From Oasisia sp. SBJ-2009 (lineage: Eukaryota; Annelida; Polychaeta; Sabellida; Siboglinidae), in assembly GCA_964017155.1 (NCBI GenBank), contig OZ024862.1, positions 36,667,675-36,731,674 on the forward strand: a stretch of DNA of 64,000 nucleotides, given 5' to 3'. The notes under the pieces were generated by a model. The model ran no database searches. It saw nothing but the letters and a program-made list of their open reading frames with translations, and was not told where the DNA came from. Both the position numbers and the translations under genes were made by a program. The number at the start of each line of letters is the position of its first letter. The first letter of the stretch is position 1. Below, piece by piece: positions 1-13,100 of the stretch.

Positions 1-43
1 AGAACTCTGACTTATGGAAATTTCACCGTTTGAATTCACTCAC

Positions 44-229
44 CCATCCAGTGACGCCCGTCAACTCCGACTGACAGTTCGACTGGTGATTGAGTCGGGC
101 CGCCTGGAACGCGTTCCACCACTCGGGCAGGAGGTCTGGGTCGCGGTCCTGGGGCGGGACCACTTCCGTCGGGTCCTCTAGCTCCAGGTAGCGTGGGAAC
201 TCTGGCAGCGCGTTGTGTTTGGATAAGTA
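44..229 (-). CDS. GON4L: GON4L coding exon 14 (residues 877-938)
   Basis: 186 nt, phase 0 to 0, acceptor caccacag|TAC and donor GGATGG|gtgagt. Encodes YLSKHNALPEFPRY then LLPEWWNAFQAARL, continuing the human FYKKTKQLPVL...LPFWLK order. The next exon lies off the left edge. Confidence 0.83.
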
Positions 230-3200
230 CTGTGGTGATGACAAGAGAACACTGGATTATGGGGAGGCTTCATCGAGGCTTAACAAAGGTTACAGTAAAA
301 AAGTAAAGGTAAGTTTTATATAGCGCAGTATCCAGTCCTCAGGACCGTTCAAAGCGCTTTACACTTTACTTCCCTGACAGACCTGTTCACTCAGACACCA
401 TCTCGGCTTCTCTGGGAAGCATCCAGCCATATGCTATAATTAATGCGCGAAGGCTGCTCGTACACATATCCACCACTGCCTATAGCCAGGTACTCATTTA
501 TACAGCTGAGTGAACTGGAGCAATGTAGAGTGAAAAAACTTGCCCAAGGTTTTAACACTGCAGCCAGGATTGGAACCCGGGTTCTCGTAGTCGAGAGTGC
601 GAAGCTCTACCCCTGAGCCACTGCACTCTCCGCATGTACATTTCTATGTAGGCATACGTTTCTATGTAGGCATACAGTGACAATGCCACATGCTAAATGG
701 TTTTAACCCAAAATACACACATACAAGAAATGCTGTTATATATCTGGTCAGCCAATAGGGAAAGCATGATGAAAGTTCTGGTTTCCGGCTTTATTACGTG
801 CTACTAAACCAAGCAGCTGTGATTTAAAACAGAACCAGCACTACATTTTCTTTTTCCATATGTAACTTTACCATCAATTTGTTTGCTATAGTTTGCAAGG
901 CCCCTCTCCCTAATATAACTTATCCAAACTCACGGACCTGAAGACCATAACCCCAACTAACATGTTTTAACTTATAATGAACTTACTGACATTGGTAACT
1001 TAGACATCTCCCTTACATAAGAAACCTAGATTCGCCTCACTGACATAAGTAATGCAGACCTCCTCTTCAATAACAATAACGATACTCCAAACTCCCGAAT
1101 CCTAACCCTGAGTACCGTAGCCCTCCCTCGCCATTGTACGAGCAACCTGGACCATCCTCCGAGCAGAACCTTCAGTTTGGTAAGTGTTAGCCTCCACCCA
1201 CCCCCATGCACTACCAACTACGTGACCGTCAGGGTTGTACTTGCTTTTTGCAGGTACTTCACCTTCAATGAGTTCTCGCTGTGCGTACGGTCGGCTTTCA
1301 GATTCTTCAGTCGGTAACGAAGCTGCTGCTTCTTCTTCGTCGGCAGCATGTACGTTTCTATGTAGGCGTACTTGTTCTGGAGATGGCCAAACTGGTCTAT
1401 GCCCATTGCCAATAAACTGGAATTGGACACAACAGCATGAAGCAAAATTGTGTAACATCCGCAGCATCTCTGTATATGAGTTTAATATGTATTTCGTTGT
1501 CGGCTGATGGCAAACAAAACATTCATTGAATTAAATTAATCCAGTTAATGCAATTAAATTAATGCAGTTAAATTAATAATATTATGTTTCAAGTGAGATT
1601 ACGCTTTAATCCTCTTTCGTCTTACTAAAAAATCTGGCAAACTTGTCATGTAAACAAATCAACTGTGATTTTGAGTCCAGCCAAGATGTAATGCCAACTC
1701 AATGAGTTTTTACAAGATCAGGCATTTGGGAGATTGTAACCAGGCATTTGGCTAAATCATTACTTCTTGACCAGTAAATCTTAGTATTTACTAGGTAGCT
1801 TTATTTTCGGTGAATTTAATCTGAAGTGCCAGGTGCGAAACATTTTAACTGATGGATGAGTGTTACTAATGCATGCTAATACAGAAACGACACACTTATG
1901 TCGCACACAAAACTTACCGGTATTAGATACCTGTCACGACAACAGCCATTATATATTGGAGGATCTTGTTATAAAACTTTCATACAGTAGCCACCACTAA
2001 ATACTTCCTAGAAACGTCAAGTCTTTGAATGAACAGGTGTGCCTGGGCGTGAAACTCTGACCAGAGATGGAGTAATCGTACTCGTGTACTCGTACTCGAG
2101 TACGAGTACTTTTGGAGTACTCGTACTCGAGTAAGAAGCAAAGTAATCGTACTCATACTCGAGTACATTACCAAAGTAATCGTACTCACGATTACTTCTC
2201 ACGATTACATTTTTTTCATATGAACAGTTGCAAGCAAATATATTAGACAGATAAAATGACAATATTAGAAATAATCTAATCAATGTAATATTAATTGAGC
2301 TATTAATTTTCTATTACTGTTAAGCATTTCAGTTAAATAAATATTCAGTCACATTTCCCTAATTAAAACATTCATTCCCCAGAGAAGCCACATCTCCTGA
2401 CCCTCCTGCTTATTGTAGTACTGGTAGTATAAAGTTACATTGTGACAGTCCCTGGGAAGCCCTGCAGTAGATAAGCATCCCCAAACATCTTGCTTTGTAA
2501 TTTTAGACTCCACCCCACCTGTACTGTTTGCTGTGTCAGTATGGTGTGAATGACTGGTCATGGTTCATAGGTATCCAGAATCCTGACTGGGTCTGGGCAG
2601 TTAGCTGCTAAATCCCTGTCTATTGTGTTTAATTAAGTGCAAACTGTAAACCTGCCTACTAATATGTTGTCTGTTATGTTAAGCCAGGAGGTATGTAATA
2701 AAATGCCTATGTTGTCCCCAGAAGAGACACTACTAATCACTGCTAGGATCTTGTGAGGAAGTGTGACAGTTCACCTTCAAATTCAGCCATGAAACCAGAA
2801 TAGCTAAAGAACAAAGGGTCAGGTGCTAATCCATCCTCTGGCTTTGAGCAAACAAAAGTTGTGGTCACTGCAGGGCCATGGGGGACATCTGCTGTTAAGT
2901 GTCTTCATCAGTAATTAGCACTGTTGGGTGAAGTTGCAGTGATGGTAATCAGTTTGGCAGGTATTATATGTGACAGTGAAAATAAAATGTTGATACTGAC
3001 AATGTATTTGAAAAAGTATTTGAATTCAAATATAAATAGTTTACAAAAAGTATTTAAATACTATCAAATACAAATGTATTTGACCCCATGTCTCACCGTC
3101 TTATATACTATATAGTTGAATTGGATACTCTTTTAAATATGACCCCATGGATTTAAAATATTGTTGTTGTAATGTATTTGATCATGTGTTTTTGACATTT

Positions 3201-6200
3201 AAAATAAACAGAGGACATTTTAAATTCTTAAATGCATCATATTTGTATTTGATTCAGAAACCATACCAACCCGCCCAAAAATCATCTGATTATTAATAAT
3301 AATAACACCTGGATAGTGGATAGCAGTAATCAGTTAGAACACTAGATAGTGACACAGCAACAGAACAAGAATGACACCTAGGGATTCTGTGAAAGTCGTC
3401 TTTATGTTAGAAACAGGATATTCAATAAAGTAATCATGAAAGTAATCGTGATTACATTCTAATGTAATCGTACTCGTACTCGAGTACATTGTAAAGTAAT
3501 CGTACTCGTACTCGAGTACATTTGTTTTCTAAGTACTCGTACTCGTACTCATGCATGTTCAAAGTAATCGTACTCGTACTCGTACTCGAGTACATTTGTA
3601 TTGTACTCGCTCCATCTCTGACTCTGACCAGTGCTAACAACTGGACACTGTGATAAGAACTAGCCATAACAACGAGTAACCTACACTTACTTATTGTAGA
3701 TAATTTAACTTACTTTGTAGCTTAATTTCGAAAATGAGTATGCCGTTTCAATCCGTCAGCTACGGACCTTGTTCACATACTGGTGCCACGTGTGTTGCCT
3801 CAGATTTCGGCGGGATAATTTGGTTGTAGATTTAGAGAAAAGTGAAGGAGGCTATATATATATTAAACAGAGAGCCCCTACCATGAACAGAGACCAGGGA
3901 TACCATCTGCCTACCATCTACAACCAAATTATCCCGCACACACGTGACACCAGTACGTGAACAAGGTCTGTAGCTGACGGATCGAAACGTCGTACTCATC
4001 TTCGACATTAAGCTCCAAAGTTAAATTACCTACAATAAACCATTCTTGGAGCCATGAACAATATATTCAATACACATACTTGTCTTCAGCCTCGGAGAAT
4101 AGCACTCGTTTGTTGCCGTGGTGTTCCACTTGCAGCAAGCGGCACTCGGGCAGCATTTGTGGGAACATGAAGGCCGGACTAGTCATGAAGACTTGCATTT
4201 GTTCATAGCTCAGACCGTAGATTTCATAAGCTGCAAACACAACACCAGTCATGTGTTCCAACTACGCCACAGTTACACCTCTATACCTACTCTACAGCAA
4301 GGCTGGGGTCAAGTACACCTGACTACGTGTAGGTGATTATTCCAAATACCAACTAATATAACATGTTAGACATGCTAAACAAGATTAAAATTACAAGCTA
4401 TAGAATTCTGTTAATCTACTAATTCTGCAAACCTAGCAAAAACACTGACGATACATTTCACACTGTCCTTCTACATGACAAACATGGTATTCTACTGTAT
4501 TGGCGTCTAGAATAGCAATGTCCTATGTTTGTCACCTACATATAACAACATATTTTTCCCCAACATACACCAACGTTACACCATTTTAAAGATAATTAAA
4601 TGAACATAAACTAAACACAACTTGCAATTATAGAAAATCAGTACTTTTAAAGATACAGCTTAAAATGTGCAAGCACCCCGAATTGGTGAAATAAGTGGCT
4701 GCAGCTTGGGGAACAGGAGCACAAGTCAATTTAACCGGCTGGGGTCTAATGGGTTAACATTGGTTTTTAATGTTATTGAAGACACAACAACACCATCCAC
4801 TTACCATGTTTTGGCACATAGTTGGCCACCATAAGTTCCTTCAAATTTGTATTGCATGCTTCATCGGGCTCTGGCAGTTTGCAACTGACCACGTCCAGGG
4901 CTGCGGCCAGGTTACACGGGTGGAAGAATGAGGTCACTCCTGGTGACAGACCCGTCTTCTTGTCACCAAAGGCTTTTAACTCCATCTGGGTGACATACAG
5001 TTGACAGGTGAGTGATATCTGGACAACTCATGACAGTCTGTAGGCAACTCATAACAACAGGACAGCACTGAGTCAGTGTATGTCCCATACCACTCTGTGT
5101 CCCTGTTAATAATAATAATAATAATAAAACTGTTTTTCTATAGCGCTAATTCCCGTATGGCGGATTGATGCACTGTACAAGACGTATCCTAAATGTATTA
5201 ATAAATATAAATTAATACATATAAATCAAAAAGAATTTTGGTTTTACGATGTACACTAGTAACCTTTGTAGGTAAATTATATAAATCATATAAATCAATT
5301 TAAAATAACTTAAACACTGTTTTAAAGATGTATAGTACTAATCCTCTGTAAATTATACAAATTAATATAAAATTAAAACATTTACTAAATCTGTGTATGT
5401 AAATTATCTATACATTAATCTAAAACATAAACACTGATTAAAACGTGTATAACACAAGAAAGAAATTATAAGACAGTGTCCGTCATTTTACAACAATTTC
5501 AATTAATTAAAATGTCTAATAAAAAGATATGTCTTTAAACACTTTCTAAACATAGATAATGTTCCAGATGCACGAATGTTCACAGGTAATTCATTCCACA
5601 GTCGAGGTGCTGCTGCGCCTAATGCCGAATGTTAACATCTCACACTTAGACACATTACCTAAAAAACACCCTACATCATTTGTTAGTTTCCTGAAATGTC
5701 ATTCTTAGAATTGATTTCATTCTTTAAATGAACAGTGATCCTGTACGTAGAAACCCGTCACCACAAGGGTGAGTCACCAGGACACTTTTGACAGTGTCAC
5801 GGGAATAGTGTCTCCTATGATATGGTGGTATCTATTGTATTTTTACAAAAAGTCCTTAAACTTAACAACACGTTGTGGTTAATGGTGGGTTTTGTTAAGA
5901 GCTGGTGAAGTAGTCCATGCATATGAGCACGACACTCACCAGGAATAATCCACACGTTTCAACCTGTCACTCACCAGGTAATGCTGTGCCATACCAGAGA
6001 GTTCAGCCAGTTCAGGTCGACCGGCCGCTTGGACGTAGGTCTGAGCCAACAGCTGGACATGCTGGGAAAATAATAAAATGTGTGAATATATTCAGCTACC
6101 GACCTAATTTGAAGAACACAAAAGTACTGACTCGTGAATCCAACTGGCACAAGAGAAAAGTGAAGGAGGCCATATAGATCAGACAGAGAGCCTCTACCAT

Positions 6201-9200
6201 GAACAGAGAACAGGGATACCATATACCTGCCATCTACAATCAAATTATCCCGCCGAAATCTGAGGCAACACATGTGACACCAATACGTGAACAAGGTCTG
6301 TAGTTGACGGATCGAAACGCCGTACTCATCTTCGACATTACGCTCCAAAGTAAGTTAATTATACAACAATAATAAAATGTGTAACACAATGTTCACCTTG
6401 TCCACTATGGAGCTTTGTGCTGTAGAGTTATTCAAAGTAGAGATATATTTAGAAGTTCTATATTTTTACTGAAACAAATCAGTGCATGATTATTTATATA
6501 TCTTCCACGAGGCGGAAGTGACAGCAAAGAAAAAATGGTACATTAGACTTAATAAAATATATCATCTCAATGAATTTAAATTTAAAACAGTTCAGCATAT
6601 CCTTGTATAAGTTCATGTTTCAATATCTACTAACTGCCTAATTCAAAAAATGCATTTACAAATACAACACCAACACATTTGTATTTCTATTAAATCCCAA
6701 TATTTATGCATGGAAATCCTGGAAAACTGCATGTGCACAAAATTAAACATTTCCACTTTGATTCGGTCAATGTACCTTTCTCATCTGGTCTTCTATTTGC
6801 ACTTTCTCTTCATCCGTCACCCAGGGCACTGGGTCCTTGTCCTGTGTCCCGTCGGAGGCAGAAGGGTCCACTTTCACTGTCACCAGGTCCCCAACAAACC
6901 TGCAAGGCAAGTCTCTTGTAAACATGACGTGTCATATTGTAGATAATTTAACTTACTTTGGACCTTATTGTCGAAGATGAGTACGACTTTTCGATCCGTC
7001 AGCTACGAACCTTTTTTTAAATTATCTACAATAAACCATTCTTGGAGCCTTGAACAATATATTCAATATGACGTGATATAAATATATTTATAAGACTGAT
7101 ACAAGAAGGCAGGGAAATGTAGGGAAGATCTGGAAATTATCAGCTCAGAGTGACGGGACAAGTAGTTAGCAGCAGGTTGATGGCGGGACACATAAAGTGA
7201 ATGAGTAAAAAGGTAAGTTCTTATATAGCGCAGCACCCAATCCTCAGTTTTCGCTTTACATTTTACTACCCTGACAGACATGTTCAATCGGACACCTTCT
7301 CCACTTCTCTGGGAAGCATCCAGCGATGCTGTAATTAATGTGCAAAGACTGCCCGTACACAAAATTCCTTCATAGCCAAGTATTCATAGCTCCGAGTGAA
7401 CTGGTGCAATGTAGAGGGAAAAACTTGCCCACGGGAAAACTAATATAAGAATATAGGCACATTTTACTTTAATCACGTCGGATGCGCCCACAGATAGGGT
7501 GGCCATAGCTTACTTGATCTGAGGCCCAGTGGCATCAGAACTGCCTTTCTGCTTTTTTGTCTTTGCTGTGTCTTTCGTGGGTTTCATGTCGGGAGGTTGC
7601 TCAAATCCCGCTCCATAAGCCTCAAACAACTCGTCCATCAGCTCATGAAGCTCCTTCTCTGTCAAACACAACTACGACTGTCACCAAATAACACGTCATT
7701 CACAAACGTCATAAACACAGATATGTCTTGCATATAATGCAGTGCATATATATGGAAGAGTGCAGTTGGGAAAGATGTGTCATTGTCGGTGGTTCACTGT
7801 TATGTATGCCGTGTCAACAACCAGTTGTACATGTGGCAACTCATTGAGTTGTATGTAATATTTTGTACATTATTTTTATTTGTATTAGTCTTTGTTTCGA
7901 GTTTGAGAAGGGCATGGCAATGTATAAGTCTATGACTTCAGCCACATCCTTTCAGCAGCAATCAGATTGTGCAAGTTCGTTTGTTGTTGTTGTTGAATAA
8001 AGTGTCCATTCGCTCATTCACTCATCTAGTCAATCACACTATGTTGTTGTTGTTGTTGAATAAAGCGTTCATTCACTCATTCGCTCATTCACACTCTGTT
8101 TTTGTTGTTGTTGAATAAAGCACTCATTCTCTCATTCACTCATTCACACTCTGTTGTTGTTGAATAAAGCATTTATTCACCCATTCACACTCTGTTGTTG
8201 TTGCTGTTGTTGTTGAATAAAGCATTCATTCACTCATTCAGACTCTGTTGTTGTTGCTGTTGAATAAAGCATTCATTCACTCATCCAGTCATTCACACTC
8301 TGTTGTTGTTGTTGTTGTATAAAGCGTTCATCCACTCCTCCACTCACTGGTCACCCTGACGTCCCTGTCGTTGCGGAAGTCCTCCGCGTCGAGCTCCTCC
8401 TTCTCCACCTCCGCCAGGAAGTTGTACTCCGGGTCAGCCTCGTCATCCAGACTGTCGTTGACGTCCTGCCTCCCTGCACAGGACACAGACTCACTTTATG
8501 TATTAGTGTGACAACTTTGGAGCATCGCAAGTGGATCTCCCCCCGGTGCCGGGGTCCACTCGCCTCTTTCTATATTAACTCACTTCCTTTACTACTGGCC
8601 TCTCACCTACTGACCAGATATGTGGTCAAATATATTTAAATGTATTTATATATACAAACACTTTTAAATGCAAATGTACTTAAATACAAATACATTGAAA
8701 AGTATTTCAAATACTTTTCATTTTCAGGATACAGTACTATGTAGGTAAAATAAATAAAACGATATATCAAAGAGTTCGAGATATCTAGTTTGTTGCCCAT
8801 TGTCTAAGTTGTCTGGTTACATTCAGTGGTCCAGTATTTCTCATATGCATTTGAAAAAGTATTTGAAAAATTCTTGAAATATCAAATACTTTAGGAAAGT
8901 ATTTAAATACAAATACTTTCAATTCCTAAATGTCAAATACAAATACTTATTAAAAAGTATTTAACGTATGCCGCGGGTCGGGAATTGCCGGGAAATGATA
9001 AAATGGTTGATTTTTAATAAAGTGGATTTTCAGAACGAACCATGTATTCCACACGTGTTGCTAACTTTATTTCACTGAATTCGTCCTAAAAGTATAAAAA
9101 AAAACGATTAAATATGTCGCTACCCAACTAGCTGCTAACGTCGTTATGGCGGATGGACTTTTAAATCGACGGAAACGGCCCAACTTTCAGCGCGCTCAAA

Positions 9201-10125
9201 CGTAAACATTGCTCCTTGCAACGCGGCCATGTTTGGTATCGTCTTGTTGGAAATGATCCCTTCCGTACGCTGCCGAAGTCAAAAGTCGACGACATCCGTA
9301 CATAAATTAGTTATCGGCGTCAAAAGTGCCGTGAAACTATCCAATCACAAACTGTCTCAGCCGGTTGCTTGGCAGCCCGACCTCACGCGAACCATATATG
9401 GTGATCGCGGCCACGTAGCTAATTAAAATTGACCTTATGCAACGACGCCAGCCAATCACGGTGCGGCTTCAAGATGAATGACCTGTATGTGTCATGGCGT
9501 CCGATCGACGAAAGATCCGTACGGTTTACCAATTTGAAAGAAAGAAACGATATAATAAACGCAAATAAGCTGAATGCGCGGGAGGTAGCATGAACAGCAT
9601 GCATGATGCTGTTCAGTCGCGCAACGGACCCGCGACAGCGAACGGGGAAAGAAATGCCGACGGCGACGTCGGGCTGGCCTTGCTACGCGGCTACGGCCGC
9701 CTTCGACCCGGACTGTCACCGACAGCGGCGCTGGCACTGGCGTCGCCGAAGTTTGTCGCTCTATCAGTCGGAAGTTACATTTATTTATTTATTACAGAAA
9801 ATAATTTGACTGAATTTGTTTCATTCATATTAACCCAATGTGGAATTAATATAAAACGAAAGGTGGTACTGTTGTTGGATTTACTTTTCTAGCATTATTT
9901 TGTTCTTATCAAATATGAGAAGTATTTTAGGTAATTAAATTTTTAAAGTTTATTTAACATTAAATAATTAATTAAACATTAATTGTGGCAGCGTATGCTT
10001 ATCATTTATTATATGTGTGCATGAAATTGACCAATTATTTAGTAATAGATGTGTGTTTGTGTGTGTGTGTATATATATATATATATTATATATTATATAA
10101 ATATGTGTATATATATATATATACA

Positions 10126-10171
<46 letters not shown>

Positions 10172-13100
10172 TATAATATACATATATATCAAATTTTATT
10201 TCATAAAAGACAACATCACATAATAATACATATACAATGTATCAGTACGCTTGGCTAGTGATGAATTTCTTCGCCGCCGCCGCTTGTGTAAACTATATAT
10301 TTTTTCCATATATATATACTGAATATGGTTCACACACTTTCATTATATATTTACCACATGTTGCTGGTATGAAAAACAGTCATAATGCTGACTTTACACT
10401 GGTGTTATTAAAAATATTTGATGTTCATTTGGTTTTTTGCCGTTTTCTCAAAACTTACTTTTCGACAATATCTCCCGAAAAAAGTACCAAACCTAGGAGT
10501 CTGATTTTTTTACCATGTATTCCCTATGGTACAGTGAGTGCAATGATGCTTTTTAAACATGATAGCTTTTATATAAAGATTATTATTGATGACTGAAGTT
10601 GTTATAATATTTGGAAAAACGGAAAAAATTCTTCGCAATTTCTTTTTTATAATAAATATTGTAAGGAGTTGAATAAAAACAGCATCATTGCACTCTACAA
10701 CACATCAGTGGATCATAACAGACAAAAAAGAAAGAAACATATGCACAGTTTTACTGCAAGACCTCCCGCAAAATCATGTGTAGCTATTTTCACAGAAAAG
10801 CCGGTTGCCACGGTTACGGTTATGCAAATGAGATGAAATTATACAATTGGTCATCTTTTCCCACCAGAAACACATCCTGAAAGTTTTATAAAGATTGCTT
10901 CTCTGGTTGTTGAGATATCATCAAAATCCATTTCCCGACCAGTGTCCTACCTTAAATACTTTCAAATACAAATGTATTTGACCCCATGTCTGCTACTGAC
11001 TGGCAGTCTAGATGAAGACACGTAGTTGTTTCAGTTTATTTACTTTCTTTATTTGACACATTCCCCAGGTGGCGCCACTGTTTTGGGCTAAAGGTCAATA
11101 TATCGTAACGGTGACAAAAATTGCCCCGCGTGTGAATGCATACTAATCACCAGACATTAGTATGTGCTATGCTCACAGTATGTATCAGTACTTGTTGTTA
11201 TGGCTCACACACACAACACTGTTTCATCTGAAAAATATATCTATAGACTGATTTATGCATTTAATTTTGTTTTCCAATGTTAATTTTAAAAACGAACAGC
11301 ATTGCCAATTAAAAATTCAATGGTGTTGTATTGATGTTGTGACACATTATGTTGCAATACTTGTTTTATAACCTTAGCTACAATTATATAAATGACACAA
11401 TCAGTCTTGCCACAGAAGTACAGTGAGAGAAGAAAGACGATGATACCGTCAGACTTGACGATGCTGCAGAGGAAGTTCTTCCAGTCGCTGTCGTCACAGT
11501 ATGTGTCGTACATATCGGCAGAGATGTCCGGGGCGACAAAACCAAGTTCTATCTGTTCGAGGGGCGTGTCTTGCAGGGGCAGCTTGGAGCGGGTGCGCCA
11601 GGCAATGGTGGCCGTCTCCCCGACCCCAGTCTACAAAGAAACAGGGAACTGTGACTTCTGGTTAGGATCTATTTCTAGCTAAATTCCAGGTCACATGCCT
11701 GCTCATGTTAAGACTGCGATGTATATAAGGGGGCCATCCATTAACTATTTAACTTTTTTTATTCTCGATGCACCACTGTTAGTTCACTTGAACCCTCAGC
11801 AGTGTCCTGCAACTTTGGTGTCAGAATTTTCCCACTTCTGACACCAATCTGTGAGGTGTCACGTCACCACCATCCCCCGCCACCTGCCTAAAAAATTATA
11901 TTTGTCCCGACAAAGGCTCCAACAATATATAGAATTATAGATCAACAATTATCATATTCTTTGCTGTAGTAATTGCTGTTTACTAATAAAATATAAGCAT
12001 GCGCAACTAAACAAGAAATAATACTAATGTTCTGTAGGAAAAAACTGAATGATGTTGACATTTACCCAAAAATTTGTTACACAATCAATGCAATATCTAC
12101 TACCTATATTGCTTATCCCATTTAATGCTTTGACATTTGCCAGACAGACCCCTAATGCCTGTACTCATGACATACTTTGTGGACAAGCTCTCATAAACTT
12201 CTAACATCCTCGGCTCTCACTTCCCACCCACCTGTGAGTCGTCGTCGGATCTGCCAAAGCTCAGGTCGACTGTTCCTTCCTGGGAAGTTGAAAGTACAGA
12301 AGCGGGCGTCCCAACCTCCGCATACGCCTGGTGATAAAACACACACGTTTTTATTCTTAAGAAGGTTACAACTGCAAATTATTAAGTATCACTAATTGTC
12401 ATAAACAGTTTATTGCGGAAATTATCCACCATTTCAAAACTGTGGTCAACTCTTACCAAGAACAGAAACAGTGCCACTTCTCTCTGATGTCACTGCGCCG
12501 CATGTTTACTACACCAGCAGGTGCCCTAACGGATTGGTGTCAGAAGTGGGATAATTCTAACAGATTGGTGTCAGAAGTGGGATCATTCTGACACCAATGT
12601 TGCAGGACACTGCTGAGGGATCAAGTGGACTAACAGTGGTTTGTGTCCTAATAGAGTGTCGATGTCTGCCACTGAATGCCTGTTGATTGCAAGACCCCAA
12701 AATCCCGGGTTCTGTTCACAGTGATTCTACCACTGCAGCGAAACCAAACAGTTCCATAGATGTGCAAAATGCCACACATTTTGTATGGTTTTACCCAATA
12801 TTACAGCAGGACTGTCCGACATAACTGACCGGGCTACGAGTGCATGACCTCTGACCTTTAGTTCATCCTCAGAAGGCTTGTATTCCTCGTCTTCTTCATC
12901 CTCGGAAAATGTCATCTCTAAGAAATGTGGCTCAGCAGGTGCAGCTTTATTTGAGCCTTTGATTGGAGACAGTATCCATGGCGACGGTAACTGTACAGAC
13001 AATAGGCATGACAATGGTAATGACAACAGACAATATCCACAGCATGGTTGACTAATAATTAATAATAATAATTTTATTTATAAAGCGCTGTATATCCGGG

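Noticed and set aside
10237..10596. 119-codon open frame inside the hAT element
   Set aside because: AT-rich, no recognised domain, and next to a local hairpin; most likely chance.
12535..12580. tRNA-Leu-type primer-binding site of an LTR retrotransposon
   Set aside because: TGGTGTCAGAAGTGGGAT fits, but it occurs in both orientations within a short inverted repeat, with no LTR, gag or pol nearby.
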